64,000 nucleotides of DNA. It comes from Arcobacter sp. GTDB lineage: Bacteria > Campylobacterota > Campylobacteria > Campylobacterales > Sulfurimonadaceae. The notes beneath the pieces are model-generated. The model was not told the DNA's origin, made no database searches, and saw only the letters and a program-made list of their open reading frames with translations. The stretch is from contig JAGXFN010000011.1 of NCBI GenBank assembly GCA_024637195.1, positions 1-64,000 of the forward strand, read 5' to 3'. Each line of letters begins with the position of its first letter. The first letter of the stretch is position 1. The translations under genes and the position numbers were made by a program. Positions 46,870 to 56,420 of the stretch are shown here, piece by piece.

Positions 46870-47208
46870 ATGGAAAAACGTATAGAAAAGATAACAACAG
46901 TACTTGACAAAAACAAAGCCGATGCGATAGAGGTCTTTGACCTGAAAGAAAAAGACTACTTTGTAGACAGCGTCGTTATAGCGACTTCCCTTAATGCCCG
47001 CCATACCGAGGCACTGCTAAACCACCTCAAAACAGAGCTCAAACCTGCAGAGCAGTTTTTGGGTATTGACATCAGTGATGAGTGGATAGTGATCGACCTG
47101 GGTGACATCCTCATCCATATTATGACGCCGGAATACCGTGTGAAATACAATATAGAAGAGTTTTTAAGCAAGTTGGCTGCCCAGCAGCGCGACGAGATCC
47201 AAGAGTAG
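46870..47208 (+). CDS. rsfS: Ribosomal silencing factor RsfS
   Basis: 112 residues. Family pattern: DAIEVFDLKEKDYFVDSVVIAT, then EWIVIDLGDILIHIMTPEYR, the most conserved stretch. RsfS binds L14 on the large subunit and blocks subunit joining when nutrients are short. Coupled to nadD. Confidence 0.93.
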   Translation: MEKRIEKITTVLDKNKADAIEVFDLKEKDYFVDSVVIATSLNARHTEALLNHLKTELKPAEQFLGIDISDEWIVIDLGDILIHIMTPEYRVKYNIEEFLSKLAAQQRDEIQE

Positions 47209-47615
47209 ATTTTCCCGCTATTAGAGGTCGGGAGTTTTTCTGACCTTCTTGTTTTAAATCCCCCGTTTTTTAAAGAATTTTTTTTGATGGCTGGCGTAGA
47301 GGTATGTCTTCTGTTTCATTTTAAATCTCGCTGTGTTGCTTTTTTAGAAAGGTTTATTTTTTGAGGTTTTAATGACAGAGGGATACGCTTTCGTTCTTGG
47401 ATGCACTTTGTGCTCTTATTGATGCTAAGCCTTCGATGGTGCCTTTGGCACAACATCTTCGGTTTCGTTCAGCACAACGCCCAGCAGTGGGCCTTGCTTT
47501 TTGGATGCACTTCGTGCTTTTAATTGATGCTAAGCCGACGGCTATACGCGGAGCGTATAAAGCCTTTGGTTTCGTTCGGATTAACGAGAAGCAGTTCTCG
47601 TTAATTTATCCGAAC
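47209..47615. other. Gene-free region with modular hairpin units
   Basis: After rsfS comes a weak stem CCCG...CGGG followed by AGTTTTT (about 47216-47238). From 47397 there are two related units: a 35-bp core TTGGATGCACTT(T/C)GTGCT... at 47397-47431 and 47501-47536, each followed by a different hairpin (GTGCCTTTGGCAC near 47439; ATACGCGGAGCGTAT near 47544) and then GGTTTCGTTC (47461-47470 and 47568-47577). A further perfect stem TTAACGAGAA...TTCTCGTTAA lies at 47581-47604. A tail TTTCGTTC at 47389-47396 hints at an earlier unit. An 82-codon frame here translates the repeat and is not a convincing gene. Confidence 0.75.
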
Positions 47616-49202
47616 TCACATCCGGTCTTTTGCTTTTATTCCTAGTAGGGAGAGGCCTGTTTTTATTGACAGGGCGACCACGAGGAAGAGCTTGAGCAGC
47701 TTCGCCTCATCTTGTGTTCCGATGACTTTGTGGTCATAATAGAACTTGTGGTACGTGCTTGCGAGTCCTTTGAGGTAGTCGGTCACTTTTTGCACCTGGC
47801 GCGAGTTGAAGGCATCTTCGACAACTTCGTTTAAAAGCATCGCTTCAAACAACAGGTTGTCGGCATCTTCGCTTAAGCCTTTTAGCGATGCAGCCATAAT
47901 CTCTTCGTGGCTTAGCTCGCTCTTTTCCAGTATCGTCTGAATGCGCGCATGGGCATAGTTGACGTAGAAGATGGGGTTTGAACTGTCTTGTTTTTTCAAG
48001 TCGTTGATATCAAACTCCAAGGAAGTATCTGACTTTTTCGATGCAAACATAAAACGCAATGCATCCGATCCGATCTCTTCGACCACATCGTTCATACCGA
48101 TGACTGTGCCTGCGCGTTTGCTCATCTTGAAAGGTTCACCGTCTTTGAGCAGTGAGACCATTTGGCTCAACTGAATATCCAGTTTTTTTTCGTCATGACC
48201 CAAGAAGCTGACAGCAGCTTTGACACGGGAGATGTAGCCGTGGTGGTCGGCGCCCCAGATGTTGATGTAGCTGTCATACTTGCGCTCAAACTTCTGGTGA
48301 TGGTAGATAATATCACCGGCAAGATAGGTCGGGCGTCCGTCTTCACGAACAACAACGCGGTCTTTTTCGTCCCCTTTGAGAGAGGATTTAAGCCACTGTT
48401 TTCCGTCGATCTCTTCTGTTGCGCCGTTGGCGTTCAAGATATCCATGACACGGTCCCAGTCGTTGTAGAGTTCGGCTTCGCTGACAAAGGTGTCAAAATG
48501 GACATTGATCGCTGCCAAATCGCTGACGATCATCTTCAAGACCTCATCTTTTGCCCACATTGCGACATCTTTGATCTTTTCGGCGTCCAAAAAGACCTCT
48601 TTGCCGTAGGTATCGGCTGCAATCTTTGCCAACTCGCTCAAATAGTCGCCACGGTAATAGTTCTCTGGATATTCTACTTCCAGACCAAGGATATTCGCCT
48701 GGCCCTCAAGCATTAGTGAGGTTCCCAGAAGATCGATCTGATTGCCGGCATCGTTGACATAATACTCTGCCGTAATCTTGTGGCCCAAATGGCGTCCAAG
48801 TCGAAGCAAGGTATCGCCATAGACCGCGCCGCGCGCATGGCCGATGTGAAGAGGGCCCGTCGGATTGGCAGAGACAAACTCAAGCAGGATTGTGCTCGAC
48901 TCATTTCCTTTGGCAAACTCATCTTGATGCTCTAAGGCCCAGGTGGCATACTCATCCAAAAAGTCTTCGCTCAGCTTAAGATTAAGATAGCCCTTAACTG
49001 CTTCGACATTCGTAAACATCGCATCTTTACTGAAGAGATCCACAAGTTCGGAAGCGATGTCAATTGGGGATCTTTTGAGCTCTTTTGCCATAGCAAAGGC
49101 TATGGGAGTAGCGAAATGACCGAATGAACGGTCACGCGGTTTTTCTAAAATAATATCACGTTTGATTTCGCTGTTTAACAGCGCGAGGACTCGCTGCTTC
49201 AA
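47616..49202 (-). CDS. argS: Arginyl-tRNA synthetase
   Basis: 528 residues. HIGH motif in SANPTGPLHIGHARGAVYGD, KMSK-type in FKMSKRAGTVI, then the DALR anticodon-binding domain at the C-terminus. The N-terminal add-on domain (DRSFGHFATPIAFAMAKEL) is present. It lies 2 bp downstream of tatA. Confidence 0.96.
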   Translation of the reverse strand: MKQRVLALLNSEIKRDIILEKPRDRSFGHFATPIAFAMAKELKRSPIDIASELVDLFSKDAMFTNVEAVKGYLNLKLSEDFLDEYATWALEHQDEFAKGNESSTILLEFVSANPTGPLHIGHARGAVYGDTLLRLGRHLGHKITAEYYVNDAGNQIDLLGTSLMLEGQANILGLEVEYPENYYRGDYLSELAKIAADTYGKEVFLDAEKIKDVAMWAKDEVLKMIVSDLAAINVHFDTFVSEAELYNDWDRVMDILNANGATEEIDGKQWLKSSLKGDEKDRVVVREDGRPTYLAGDIIYHHQKFERKYDSYINIWGADHHGYISRVKAAVSFLGHDEKKLDIQLSQMVSLLKDGEPFKMSKRAGTVIGMNDVVEEIGSDALRFMFASKKSDTSLEFDINDLKKQDSSNPIFYVNYAHARIQTILEKSELSHEEIMAASLKGLSEDADNLLFEAMLLNEVVEDAFNSRQVQKVTDYLKGLASTYHKFYYDHKVIGTQDEAKLLKLFLVVALSIKTGLSLLGIKAKDRM

Positions 49203-49204
49203 GG

Positions 49205-49447
49205 CTAAGCTTGTTTCGTAGTTTCAGATGGCTTTTTGTCGGCCTCTGCGGATTCACTTTTTTCAACTTTTTTTGGCTCGTCTGTAGAAGCTGTTTCAGT
49301 GCTCTCATCGTCGTCTTTGACTGCTTTTTTGAAATCTTTGATTCCTTTGCCGATACCTTTGGCAAGTTCCGGTATTTTTTTACCGCCGAAGATCAAGATC
49401 ACTATTACTGCAATGATTGCCCATTCCATACCGCCTGGCATACCCAT
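49205..49447 (-). CDS. tatA: Sec-independent translocase protein TatA
   Basis: 80 residues. One N-terminal helix ([35 protein letters not shown] pattern, with FGG-KKIPEL hinge) followed by an amphipathic helix and an acidic/basic Ser-Thr tail. TatA forms the pore-like part of twin-arginine transport. Tat substrates in such organisms include respiratory reductases. It sits between gmk and argS in one minus-strand run. Confidence 0.93.
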   Translation of the reverse strand: MGMPGGMEWAIIAVIVILIFGGKKIPELAKGIGKGIKDFKKAVKDDDESTETASTDEPKKVEKSESAEADKKPSETTKQA

Positions 49448-49511
49448 AGTTTTTCCTTTTAAATATAATTAAAAAATTCTATCTCTTTCTTGCTGTAAAA
49501 ATGCTTATTGT

Positions 49512-50132
49512 TTAGCTGTTTGCTTCCCACGTCTGTATAAATTCGCTAATCTTCATCGAAGGCATCTTCAGTCGTGCGGCGTGTGAGATTGCGATGAGCT
49601 GCACCGCGGCCACATCGAGGTCATCGTTGATGATCAAGTAGTCATACTCGCTTATCCGCTGGACTTCGCGTGTCGCCATCTGTATGCGTCCGTCGACTAC
49701 CTCTTGGCTGTCGGTACCGCGGGCACTGAGTCTGCGTTTGAGTTCTTTGAGCGAAGGAGTTGTGATAAAGACCGAGGTAGTGATGTCGCCCAAACGGTTT
49801 TGCACCGCATCATGGCCCTGGACATCGATATCGAAGATAACGATCTTTCCCTCTTTTAAGGCCGCTTTGACCGGCTTAATGGAGGTGCCATAATAGTTCC
49901 CGTGCACCAGGGCATACTCTAAGAAGTTCTCCTCTTCGATGTCTTTTTGAAAGGCTTCATGACTGACAAAGTGGTAATGCACTCCCTCTGTTTCGCCCTC
50001 GCGCATAGGACGCGTCGTCGTCGATATAGAAAAATAAAACACTCCGATACTCTTTTCTATTTTTTTGATCAGAGAACTTTTTCCTGCTCCGCTTGGACCT
50101 GAAAGGACGAGGATTGCACCGTTTTCACTCAT
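49512..50132 (-). CDS. gmk: Guanylate kinase
   Basis: 206 residues. P-loop VLSGPSGAGKSSL at about 9-21; STTTRPMREGETEGVHY binds GMP; ALVHGNYYGT and VIFDIDVQG are present. It makes GDP from GMP. ATG overlaps the stop of the acidic protein gene by 4 bp. Confidence 0.95.
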   Translation of the reverse strand: MSENGAILVLSGPSGAGKSSLIKKIEKSIGVFYFSISTTTRPMREGETEGVHYHFVSHEAFQKDIEEENFLEYALVHGNYYGTSIKPVKAALKEGKIVIFDIDVQGHDAVQNRLGDITTSVFITTPSLKELKRRLSARGTDSQEVVDGRIQMATREVQRISEYDYLIINDDLDVAAVQLIAISHAARLKMPSMKISEFIQTWEANS

Positions 50133-52108
50133 TTGCCTTTCTCACTAAATGAGATCTTGATATTCATGTCCATTCCCTTCAATGCTTCTTTTACATTGCC
50201 TTGCTTCAATGTTGCAATAAGTTTCTCCAAGGCGGCAACACTGGCATCACCCGAGCTTTCTATGCTTGTTTCTTCAGCAGAGACTCCTTCTACGGGGATC
50301 TGATCTACAAAGGCATCGATCTCATCAAGTTCAGGATGTTCATTGTCACTCTCATCACGTTCACCCATCGCTTCATTGAGTGCTTCTTCATGCAAGGAAG
50401 CAAATTCGCCCTGCCCGACTAGAAGTTCAGGCTCTTCTTCATCCTCTTCAGTCTCTTCATCCATAAACTCCAAGGCATCAAGCTCTTCTTGAATTTCAAG
50501 CTCTTCTTCATCTGCTTCAGTCTCTTGCAAAACCTCTTCGCCGAGTGCGATTTTGAGATCATTGGCACTGATAGAGGAGAAGTCATTTTCAAAACCTTCC
50601 ATTTCTTCTTCGTCAAGTTCCTCCGAAAGATCATCCTCGTCCAGCTCACCGAGTGCGGCTTCTATCTCGTCGTTCAATGCACTCAGATCGATCTTGTCTT
50701 CAGTCTCATCTTTTGTTTCTTCTTCAAGGGTGTCAGGAAGATCATTTTCCGAGCTCTCTTCATCTGTCAGCACTTCGTCTAAGGTATCAGGCACATCCGT
50801 TTCTTCAAGGAGTTCATCCGACTCTTCTTCTATATCTGTATCTGCCGGTGTTGTCGTTTCACTCTCTTCGTCTTCGAGAGTGTCTTCCGGGTCAAGTTCA
50901 TCGAGTTCATCAATTTCGTCCAGGGCATCGAGTTCATCAGATTCGTCATCTTCTATATCTGCCGGCTGTGCATTTGCTTCCTCTGCTGTTTCACTATCTT
51001 CTTCTTCTTTGCTGTCATTTTCCATCTCTTCACGTATCTGGTCAAGTTCATCCTCAGACAGACTCTCATCTGCTGTTTCCTCTTCTGCTGTCATAGAAGA
51101 TTCGCTGATCTCTTCATCCAGCTCGTCATCAATATCAGCTAGCACATCTTCTGCGTCTGCGTCTTTGCCAAACTCCTCGTCAATCTCTTCTAAAAGTGCT
51201 TCGCTTAGAGCAGGCTCATCAGATGTCTGGTCATCATCATTCTCGTCTAGACTCTTTTCGGACAAGTCGAGGTCTTCAGACTCCTCGTCTTCAAGATCAT
51301 CAAACAGACCCTCTAAGTCCTCTTCCTTCAGTTCTGCGTCTGTCTCGCTTGATTCATCCGCCGCATCGTCTGCTTCTTCATTGATCTCTTCATCATTTTC
51401 TTCATCAATCTCATGCAAAGCTTCATTGATCTCGTCGAGGATCTTTTCATCTGCGCTGGAAGACGGCGCCAATTCTTCACCGTCATCAAGGTATTCCTCT
51501 TCAGTTTCGTCCGTCTCTTCAAGCAGTCCTTTTACCTCATTGACATCATCTTCGTCCAGAACACTCTTGGGCAAGTCATAGTTTTCGTCACTTTCATCAC
51601 CTTCATCTTCATCTTCATCTTCAAGGTCTTCAAGGTCATCTAAATCTTCCAGGGCATCACTTAATGATGACTCCACATCTTCTTCTGGTTCATTCATCAA
51701 TTCAACAAAATCATCTTCAGCCAAATCTGGCTTCTGCCTCGCTTCAGGCATATCCGTTGGCTCATCCGCTGGCTCATCCGCTTTTGGCTCTGCAGCTGAG
51801 GAGATCTCCATAAAAATGTCCACAAGGTCTGTCGGTAAAAAAGGCTTATTAAACTCACGGGTAAATGCTTCGGGTTTTTCAGACGTGCGCGAGCCTATAA
51901 AACAGCTTTGCGAAAAACTCACTTTTGATTTCAGCTCTTCAAAAAGCTCTTGGGTATAGGAGTTGTCATCTACCATGACAAGATCGTAGCTCTGCTGTTC
52001 AAGCTCTTCGGCAGAACTTGCTGTTGTCAGTTCGTCGCCTGTTTTTTGTGCGCTTAATGTCACCAGTTTTCCGACAACAGGATTAGCATTAATGAGAAGT
52101 ATCTTCAT
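50129..52108 (-). CDS. Very acidic protein with N-terminal pseudo-receiver
   Basis: 659 residues. The first about 105 residues fold like a CheY receiver (MKILLINANPVVGKLVTL, LVMVDDN with Asp, NKPFLPTDLV with Lys-Pro), but the acidic pocket pair is replaced (INAN). Residues about 110-600 are extremely Asp/Glu/Ser-rich, low-complexity, probably disordered. A short helical end follows (ASVAALEKLIATLKQGNVKEALKGM, positions 615-645 approx.). The design recalls the acidic repeat protein at the window start. Coupled to gmk. No function can be assigned; an acidic scaffold or regulator fits. A long Ser-rich frame on the other strand is its shadow. Confidence 0.8.
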   Translation of the reverse strand: MKILLINANPVVGKLVTLSAQKTGDELTTASSAEELEQQSYDLVMVDDNSYTQELFEELKSKVSFSQSCFIGSRTSEKPEAFTREFNKPFLPTDLVDIFMEISSAAEPKADEPADEPTDMPEARQKPDLAEDDFVELMNEPEEDVESSLSDALEDLDDLEDLEDEDEDEGDESDENYDLPKSVLDEDDVNEVKGLLEETDETEEEYLDDGEELAPSSSADEKILDEINEALHEIDEENDEEINEEADDAADESSETDAELKEEDLEGLFDDLEDEESEDLDLSEKSLDENDDDQTSDEPALSEALLEEIDEEFGKDADAEDVLADIDDELDEEISESSMTAEEETADESLSEDELDQIREEMENDSKEEEDSETAEEANAQPADIEDDESDELDALDEIDELDELDPEDTLEDEESETTTPADTDIEEESDELLEETDVPDTLDEVLTDEESSENDLPDTLEEETKDETEDKIDLSALNDEIEAALGELDEDDLSEELDEEEMEGFENDFSSISANDLKIALGEEVLQETEADEEELEIQEELDALEFMDEETEEDEEEPELLVGQGEFASLHEEALNEAMGERDESDNEHPELDEIDAFVDQIPVEGVSAEETSIESSGDASVAALEKLIATLKQGNVKEALKGMDMNIKISFSEKGK

Positions 52109-52192
52109 AACAAGAGCCTTTTGGTATATAATGAATATTTAAGTATATATTTTAGCTAAAAAACATCAAGATACAGCCAAAAAGGAGACAAC

Positions 52193-52678
52193 TTGTTCAG
52201 ACTTCTGCTCTTTTTTCCTGTTTTTTTGCTGGCGCAAGAGATTTATTTGCTTCCGGATGAGAGCAAATATTTTATGGACACCCTAAATGCCAAGATCAAA
52301 AAAGCAGAGCATCAGTTCTATCTTTTTACACCGTTTTTAGATGAGTATACGCTTGTACGCACGCTGAAACAACGCGCTAAAAGAGACCTGCAGATCACCA
52401 TTATCACAAGCGAACCTCTCCAAAAACACAACAAAGCGGCCCATCTTGCTCTGTTTGAAAACATCAAAATCTTTACCCTGAGCCCGCTCAGTCATGACAA
52501 TGAAAACCCACAAGCTTTGAGCGGCTCTTTTGGCTGCATTGACAACAAAGAGCTTTTTTTACTCAGCGAAGATCTTGATAGCAAAAAAATAAGAGCCGAC
52601 TATGCCTTTGCACTGTTTCACAAGGAGGCGTGCGAAACGATCTTTCATACGCTTTTAGAGCGGGCTAAGGTGCGCTAA
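52193..52678 (+). CDS. Secreted phospholipase D-like protein with degenerate motif
   Basis: 161 residues starting with TTG; AAAAAGGAGA is well placed upstream. A signal peptide (FRLLLFFPVFLLAQE) precedes a PLD-nuclease-like fold (AEHQFYLFTPFLDEYTLVRTL, LQITIITSEPLQKHN, FGCIDNKELFLLSEDL). The HxKxxxxD catalytic motif is not intact: the corresponding place reads CIDNKELFLLSED. Probably non-catalytic or a diverged periplasmic protein. It overlaps convergent fliR by 14 bp. Confidence 0.7.
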   Translation: MFRLLLFFPVFLLAQEIYLLPDESKYFMDTLNAKIKKAEHQFYLFTPFLDEYTLVRTLKQRAKRDLQITIITSEPLQKHNKAAHLALFENIKIFTLSPLSHDNENPQALSGSFGCIDNKELFLLSEDLDSKKIRADYAFALFHKEACETIFHTLLERAKVR

Positions 52679-53438
52679 AAAGTATAGGAAGTGCATTTAA
52701 TGTCTCAAACATCTCTGCGCTGAAGATACTCATAAAGGTCGCTAGTGTCGCGATAATGACAACAAAGGCCACCATGATCTTGATCGGAAAACCAATGACC
52801 AAAAGGTTGAATTGAGGCATTGTCTTCATCAGCATACCAAAAATGATATCCGCCAAAAGCGACAAGGCAATGATAGGAAAGGCGATCATAAATCCGACAA
52901 TGAACATATGGACCGTTGCTTTTTGAAGATAGGTAAAGATCGCCTCATTGAGCATAAATCCGCCAAGCGGAACCGCCTGCAAAGAGTCGCTGATGAACAA
53001 AAGCACAACATGATGTCCATTCAAGGCCAGAAAGACCATCAAAGACAGCAGCGCGAGAATATTACTGATAACGGGCATAGAGATCCCTGACTGCGGATCG
53101 ATCACTGAGGCCATAGAAAAACCCATAATAAAAGAGATCTGCGAACCTGCAAAGGTCATGATGTTCATCGTAAGCTGAATCATCAATCCTATCGTAAAGC
53201 CAAAAAGAAACTCGCTCAAGATAGCAAAAATAAGCATCGTTGTAGTGATCTGCATCTCAAGCGGCGGCATCACAGAAAAGTAGAGCACGCTGAAAACAAA
53301 GGCTATCGCTGTCTTTATTGTCATCGGAATTGAGGTATGTGAGAAGAGAGGGACCATGATAAACAGTCCGGCAAAACGAAAAAACAGGAGGAGAAACCCA
53401 ACAACATTTGCCGGTGTTAAAAATTCGACTACTTCCAT
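52665..53438 (-). CDS. fliR: Flagellar export apparatus protein FliR
   Basis: 257 residues from ATG 53436-53438, preceded by GAGG at six bases; a TTG four codons earlier is less likely. Six or so helices with FliR landmarks: FLLLFFRFAGLFIMVPLFS, SEFLFGFTIGLMIQL, and GFSMASVIDPQSG. FliR is part of the export gate with FliP and FliQ. The other gate genes are not in the window. Confidence 0.93.
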   Translation of the reverse strand: MEVVEFLTPANVVGFLLLFFRFAGLFIMVPLFSHTSIPMTIKTAIAFVFSVLYFSVMPPLEMQITTTMLIFAILSEFLFGFTIGLMIQLTMNIMTFAGSQISFIMGFSMASVIDPQSGISMPVISNILALLSLMVFLALNGHHVVLLFISDSLQAVPLGGFMLNEAIFTYLQKATVHMFIVGFMIAFPIIALSLLADIIFGMLMKTMPQFNLLVIGFPIKIMVAFVVIIATLATFMSIFSAEMFETLNALPILFSAP

Positions 53439-53460
53439 ATTTTTCCTCAAACAGCCTGCG

Positions 53461-54105
53461 CTATTTTATCTTTTCAAGCTTTTGCTCATGAAGTTTATAG
53501 ACATGATCGCACTCCATGGCCAGCTCCTTTTCATGTGTCACCAGAATCATCGCCGCCTCTTCGGTGCGTATGTAGTCCGCAAAAAGATGCATGACATCCA
53601 CGGCCGTCTCATAATCAAGATTTCCCGTCGGCTCATCCGCGAAGATCAATCTCGGTTTTTTAGTCAAGACCCGCGCTATAGAGACACGCTGCTGCTGTCC
53701 GCCGGAGAGTTCGGTGACTTTTTGATGGATCACCTCGTTGATGCCCAGACTTTTGAGATGCGCTTCATTGACCTCATGCTGGCTCAATATCGCCGCAACT
53801 TCTAGGTTTTCATAGGCCGTAAACCCTTTGAAAAGATAGTGCGACTGAAAAACCATACCGATATCGTTTCTTCGCATTTGTACAAGCTCTTTTTTCTTTA
53901 GCGTGTAGATATCTTTTCCGAAGAGCTCAACACTTCCCGACTTGGGTTGCAAGAGTGATGAGAGGACATGTAAGAGTGTTGATTTTCCGCTCCCGCTGGC
54001 GCCGATGATGGCCATGGATTCATGTGTATTAAGACTTAGGTTAATGTCTTCAAAAAGCGGATATTCGTAATGGTGTGAAAGTTTTGTCGCGTTGAGTAGT
54101 TGCAT
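53461..54105 (-). CDS. LolD-like ABC transporter ATPase
   Basis: 214 residues. Walker [13 protein letters not shown]-loop VFQSHYLF, signature [14 protein letters not shown], Walker [14 protein letters not shown]-loop VTHE. The [11 protein letters not shown] stretch and length suit the LolD/MacB-type family that drives lipoprotein release or FtsE-type functions. No matching permease gene is adjacent, so the partner is unknown. Confidence 0.85.
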   Translation of the reverse strand: MQLLNATKLSHHYEYPLFEDINLSLNTHESMAIIGASGSGKSTLLHVLSSLLQPKSGSVELFGKDIYTLKKKELVQMRRNDIGMVFQSHYLFKGFTAYENLEVAAILSQHEVNEAHLKSLGINEVIHQKVTELSGGQQQRVSIARVLTKKPRLIFADEPTGNLDYETAVDVMHLFADYIRTEEAAMILVTHEKELAMECDHVYKLHEQKLEKIK

Positions 54106-54165
54106 AATATATCTTGTGTGTTTTTAAAAAAGATTATAAGGGGGTTTTACTTAAAAGCAAGAATG

Positions 54166-54189
54166 TTAGAAGAGCATTTGCTCTTCTAA
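54166..54189 (-). terminator. Terminator of rpsB-tsf
   Basis: Perfect 10-bp stem TTAGAAGAGC / GCTCTTCTAA with loop ATTT; on the minus strand followed by CATTCTTGCTTTT. A second stem GCATAATC / GATTATGC (54191-54212) overlaps the tsf stop. Confidence 0.7.
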
Positions 54190-54206
54190 GGCATAATCAA
54201 AAAAGA

Positions 54207-55274
54207 TTATGCCATTTGTGCTGCGACTTCAGCAGCAAAGTCATCGACTTTTTTCTCGATACCTTCGCCGACTTCAAGACGGACAAAAGCAGATACAGAA
54301 GCTGTACCGCCAACGGCAGCTGCAGCAGCAGAAACTGCTTGAGCAACTGTCATCTTGTCGTCCATAACATAGTTCTGGTCCAAGAACGCCTGTTCTTTGT
54401 CCAGAGTCGTGTTATCATCGATATAACGGGCAAGTTGACCAGGAACGATCTTGTCCCAGATCTTTTCAGGTTTGCCTTCTTCTTTTAGCTTGGCTTTGAT
54501 GTCAGCTTCTGCTTTGGCAAGAACATCTTCACTCAATTGACACATAGAGATGTACTCAGGAACGTTCTTAAGCGGTTTCTTGAGACGAGAAAGTTCTTCA
54601 TTCTCTTTTTTGATCGCTTCGATACGCCCACGTGTCTCTTCTTCAACGAACTGAGCATCAAAATCTTTGTAGCTAAGTGTTGTCGGTTTCATCGCAGATG
54701 CGTGCATTGCGATATTTTTAGCTGTTGCTACAAGCGCTTCTGCTGTTTTTGCAGAGTCGCATTCAATCGCAACGATAACACCGATACGCGTATTTGAGTG
54801 AATATAGCCGTTAACGACTGCATTTTCACCAGCGTTCAATGTAGCGATACGGCGTACTTCGATCTTCTCACCGATCTTAGCAACCGCAGCGTCAAAGATA
54901 GCGCTGAATGCCTTGCCTTCAAGCTCAGTTTCACGAAGTGTCTCAACTGTATCGGCGTCAGAGACATATGACTGAGTGACCGTCTTAGAGACAAGGTCTT
55001 TAAACCCGTCGTTTTGTGCAACAAAGTCAGTTTCAGAGTTAACTTCCACCAAGGTTGCTTTTTTGAAATCGTCAGCTATTTTAAGACCGATAGAGCCTTC
55101 AGCTGCAATACGGTCAGCTTTTTTAGCTGCTTGAGAGATGCCGCGTTCGCGCAGCCACTCTACCGCTTTTTCATAGTCGCCGTCATTTTCGCTCAGTGCT
55201 TTTTTACAATCCATCATTGGTGCATCAGTTGCTTGGCGCAACTCTTTTACCATTGCTGCTGTTACTACTGCCAT
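54207..55274 (-). CDS. tsf: Elongation factor Ts
   Basis: 355 residues, of the longer type common in Campylobacterota. The N-terminal [20 protein letters not shown] and [20 protein letters not shown] are unmistakable. The dimerisation and EF-Tu contact region ([16 protein letters not shown]) follows. It recycles EF-Tu by releasing GDP. It starts 2 bp after rpsB. Confidence 0.97.
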   Translation of the reverse strand: MAVVTAAMVKELRQATDAPMMDCKKALSENDGDYEKAVEWLRERGISQAAKKADRIAAEGSIGLKIADDFKKATLVEVNSETDFVAQNDGFKDLVSKTVTQSYVSDADTVETLRETELEGKAFSAIFDAAVAKIGEKIEVRRIATLNAGENAVVNGYIHSNTRIGVIVAIECDSAKTAEALVATAKNIAMHASAMKPTTLSYKDFDAQFVEEETRGRIEAIKKENEELSRLKKPLKNVPEYISMCQLSEDVLAKAEADIKAKLKEEGKPEKIWDKIVPGQLARYIDDNTTLDKEQAFLDQNYVMDDKMTVAQAVSAAAAAVGGTASVSAFVRLEVGEGIEKKVDDFAAEVAAQMA

Positions 55275-55276
55275 GA

Positions 55277-56050
55277 TTAAACTTCCTCTGTGCTTGCTGC
55301 TGCTGCTGTTTTTGCTTCAGCGACAACTTCTGCTACTTCTTCTTCAGTGGCAGTGTCTTCTACTTCTACTTCGTTTTGGGCACGGCCTTCGATCATCGCT
55401 TCTGCCATTTCTTTACAGAAAAGTTGAATTGAACGGATCGCATCGTCATTTCCAGGGATTGGAAAATCGATAAGGTCAGGATCACAGTTGGTATCAAGTG
55501 GAGCGACAACCGGGATGCCAAGTTTACGTGCTTCAAGAACAGCGATGTGCTCTTTTACAGGATCGACAACGAACATCATGTCCGGAAGTTTTTTCATATG
55601 ACGGATACCGCCAAGATACTCTACCAATTTGCTGTGTTGACGTGTTAGCATCAATGCTTCTTTTTTAGTCAAAAGTTCCATTTGACCGTTTGCCTGCATC
55701 TCTTCGATGATGTCAAGCTTGCGGATTGATTTTTGGATCGTTCCGAAGTTCGTCAACATTCCACCCAACCAGCGGTTGTCAACGTAAGGCATACCACATT
55801 TTTCAGCTGCTTCACGAATCGCGCCGCGTGCTTGCTTCTTCGTACCGACGAAGATCATTGTCTTGCCCTTTGCCGCTTCATCAGCGACGATCTGATACGT
55901 TGCACGGAAAAAACGAAGTGTTTTTTGAAGATCTATAATATAGATATTTTTACGAACACCGAAGATGTATTTTTTCATTTTCGGATTCCAACGACGTGTT
56001 TGGTGACCAAAGTGTACACCACATTCTAGTAAATCTTTCATGCTGACCAT
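55277..56050 (-). CDS. rpsB: 30S ribosomal protein S2
   Basis: 257 residues. It begins [22 protein letters not shown] and has [23 protein letters not shown] and [12 protein letters not shown]. The last about 30 residues are an acidic/Ala tail ([15 protein letters not shown]). S2 completes late 30S assembly. A structured leader precedes it (see 56100-56159). Confidence 0.97.
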   Translation of the reverse strand: MVSMKDLLECGVHFGHQTRRWNPKMKKYIFGVRKNIYIIDLQKTLRFFRATYQIVADEAAKGKTMIFVGTKKQARGAIREAAEKCGMPYVDNRWLGGMLTNFGTIQKSIRKLDIIEEMQANGQMELLTKKEALMLTRQHSKLVEYLGGIRHMKKLPDMMFVVDPVKEHIAVLEARKLGIPVVAPLDTNCDPDLIDFPIPGNDDAIRSIQLFCKEMAEAMIEGRAQNEVEVEDTATEEEVAEVVAEAKTAAAASTEEV

Positions 56051-56420
56051 GATTGTTCCTTGTACGAGCTCTCGCTCTTTATTTTTTTGGTTTAGCCTCA
56101 GTGTCCCTTAACGGCGAAGGATAGGTATCCAGACCGCAACCAATTCAAGAATTGACACTTGCATTTTTGCATTCCACTCACGAAATAAAGCGCGTAATGA
56201 TACTAAAAAAATATTTTAACCTTGCTGAAGCGCTATAGCTAAGCAAGATCTTGCAGCGCCGTAGCATTTATTCCCGTTCATTAATCATCAAAAGCAGAGA
56301 TTTTGCTGTTTAAAAATAAATTTATCTTATCTTAGATAGTATGGAGTCAATTATTTGAATTTTTGATATCAATAGGGAATGTTGATGTTTAATTTCTGAA
56401 TTCAAAGAGGAGATGAATGA
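56051..56420. other. 370-bp gap: rpsB leader and DUF3373 gene promoter region
   Basis: No gene. The left part holds the rpsB ribosome site (AAGGAAC), a structured leader (56100-56159) and, further up, a possible minus-strand -10 TATCAT near 56195-56205. GCTATAGC occurs at 56232-56239, the only intergenic copy found. The right part is AT-rich with a possible -10 (TAGTAT, about 56336) for the plus-strand gene, whose start is preceded by GAGGAG. Confidence 0.6.
56100..56159 (-). promoter_or_regulatory. Structured leader of rpsB (candidate S2 autoregulation site)
   Basis: AGTGTC (56100-56105) can pair with GACACT (56154-56159) to close a branched structure that contains two further stems: GGATA/TATCC (56119-56130) and AATTC/GAATT (56142-56153). 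It lies about 50 bp before the rpsB start in the mRNA sense. Many bacteria regulate rpsB through such leaders, but I do not recognise a named motif. Confidence 0.45.

Noticed and set aside
47397-47645. 82-codon plus-strand frame
   Set aside because: It translates the hairpin units, repeats itself, and runs into the argS 3' end; no ribosome site.
50553-51581. Long plus-strand frame, almost all Ser
   Set aside because: It is the reverse-strand reading of the Asp/Glu-rich codons of the acidic protein gene; no ribosome site and no sensible protein.
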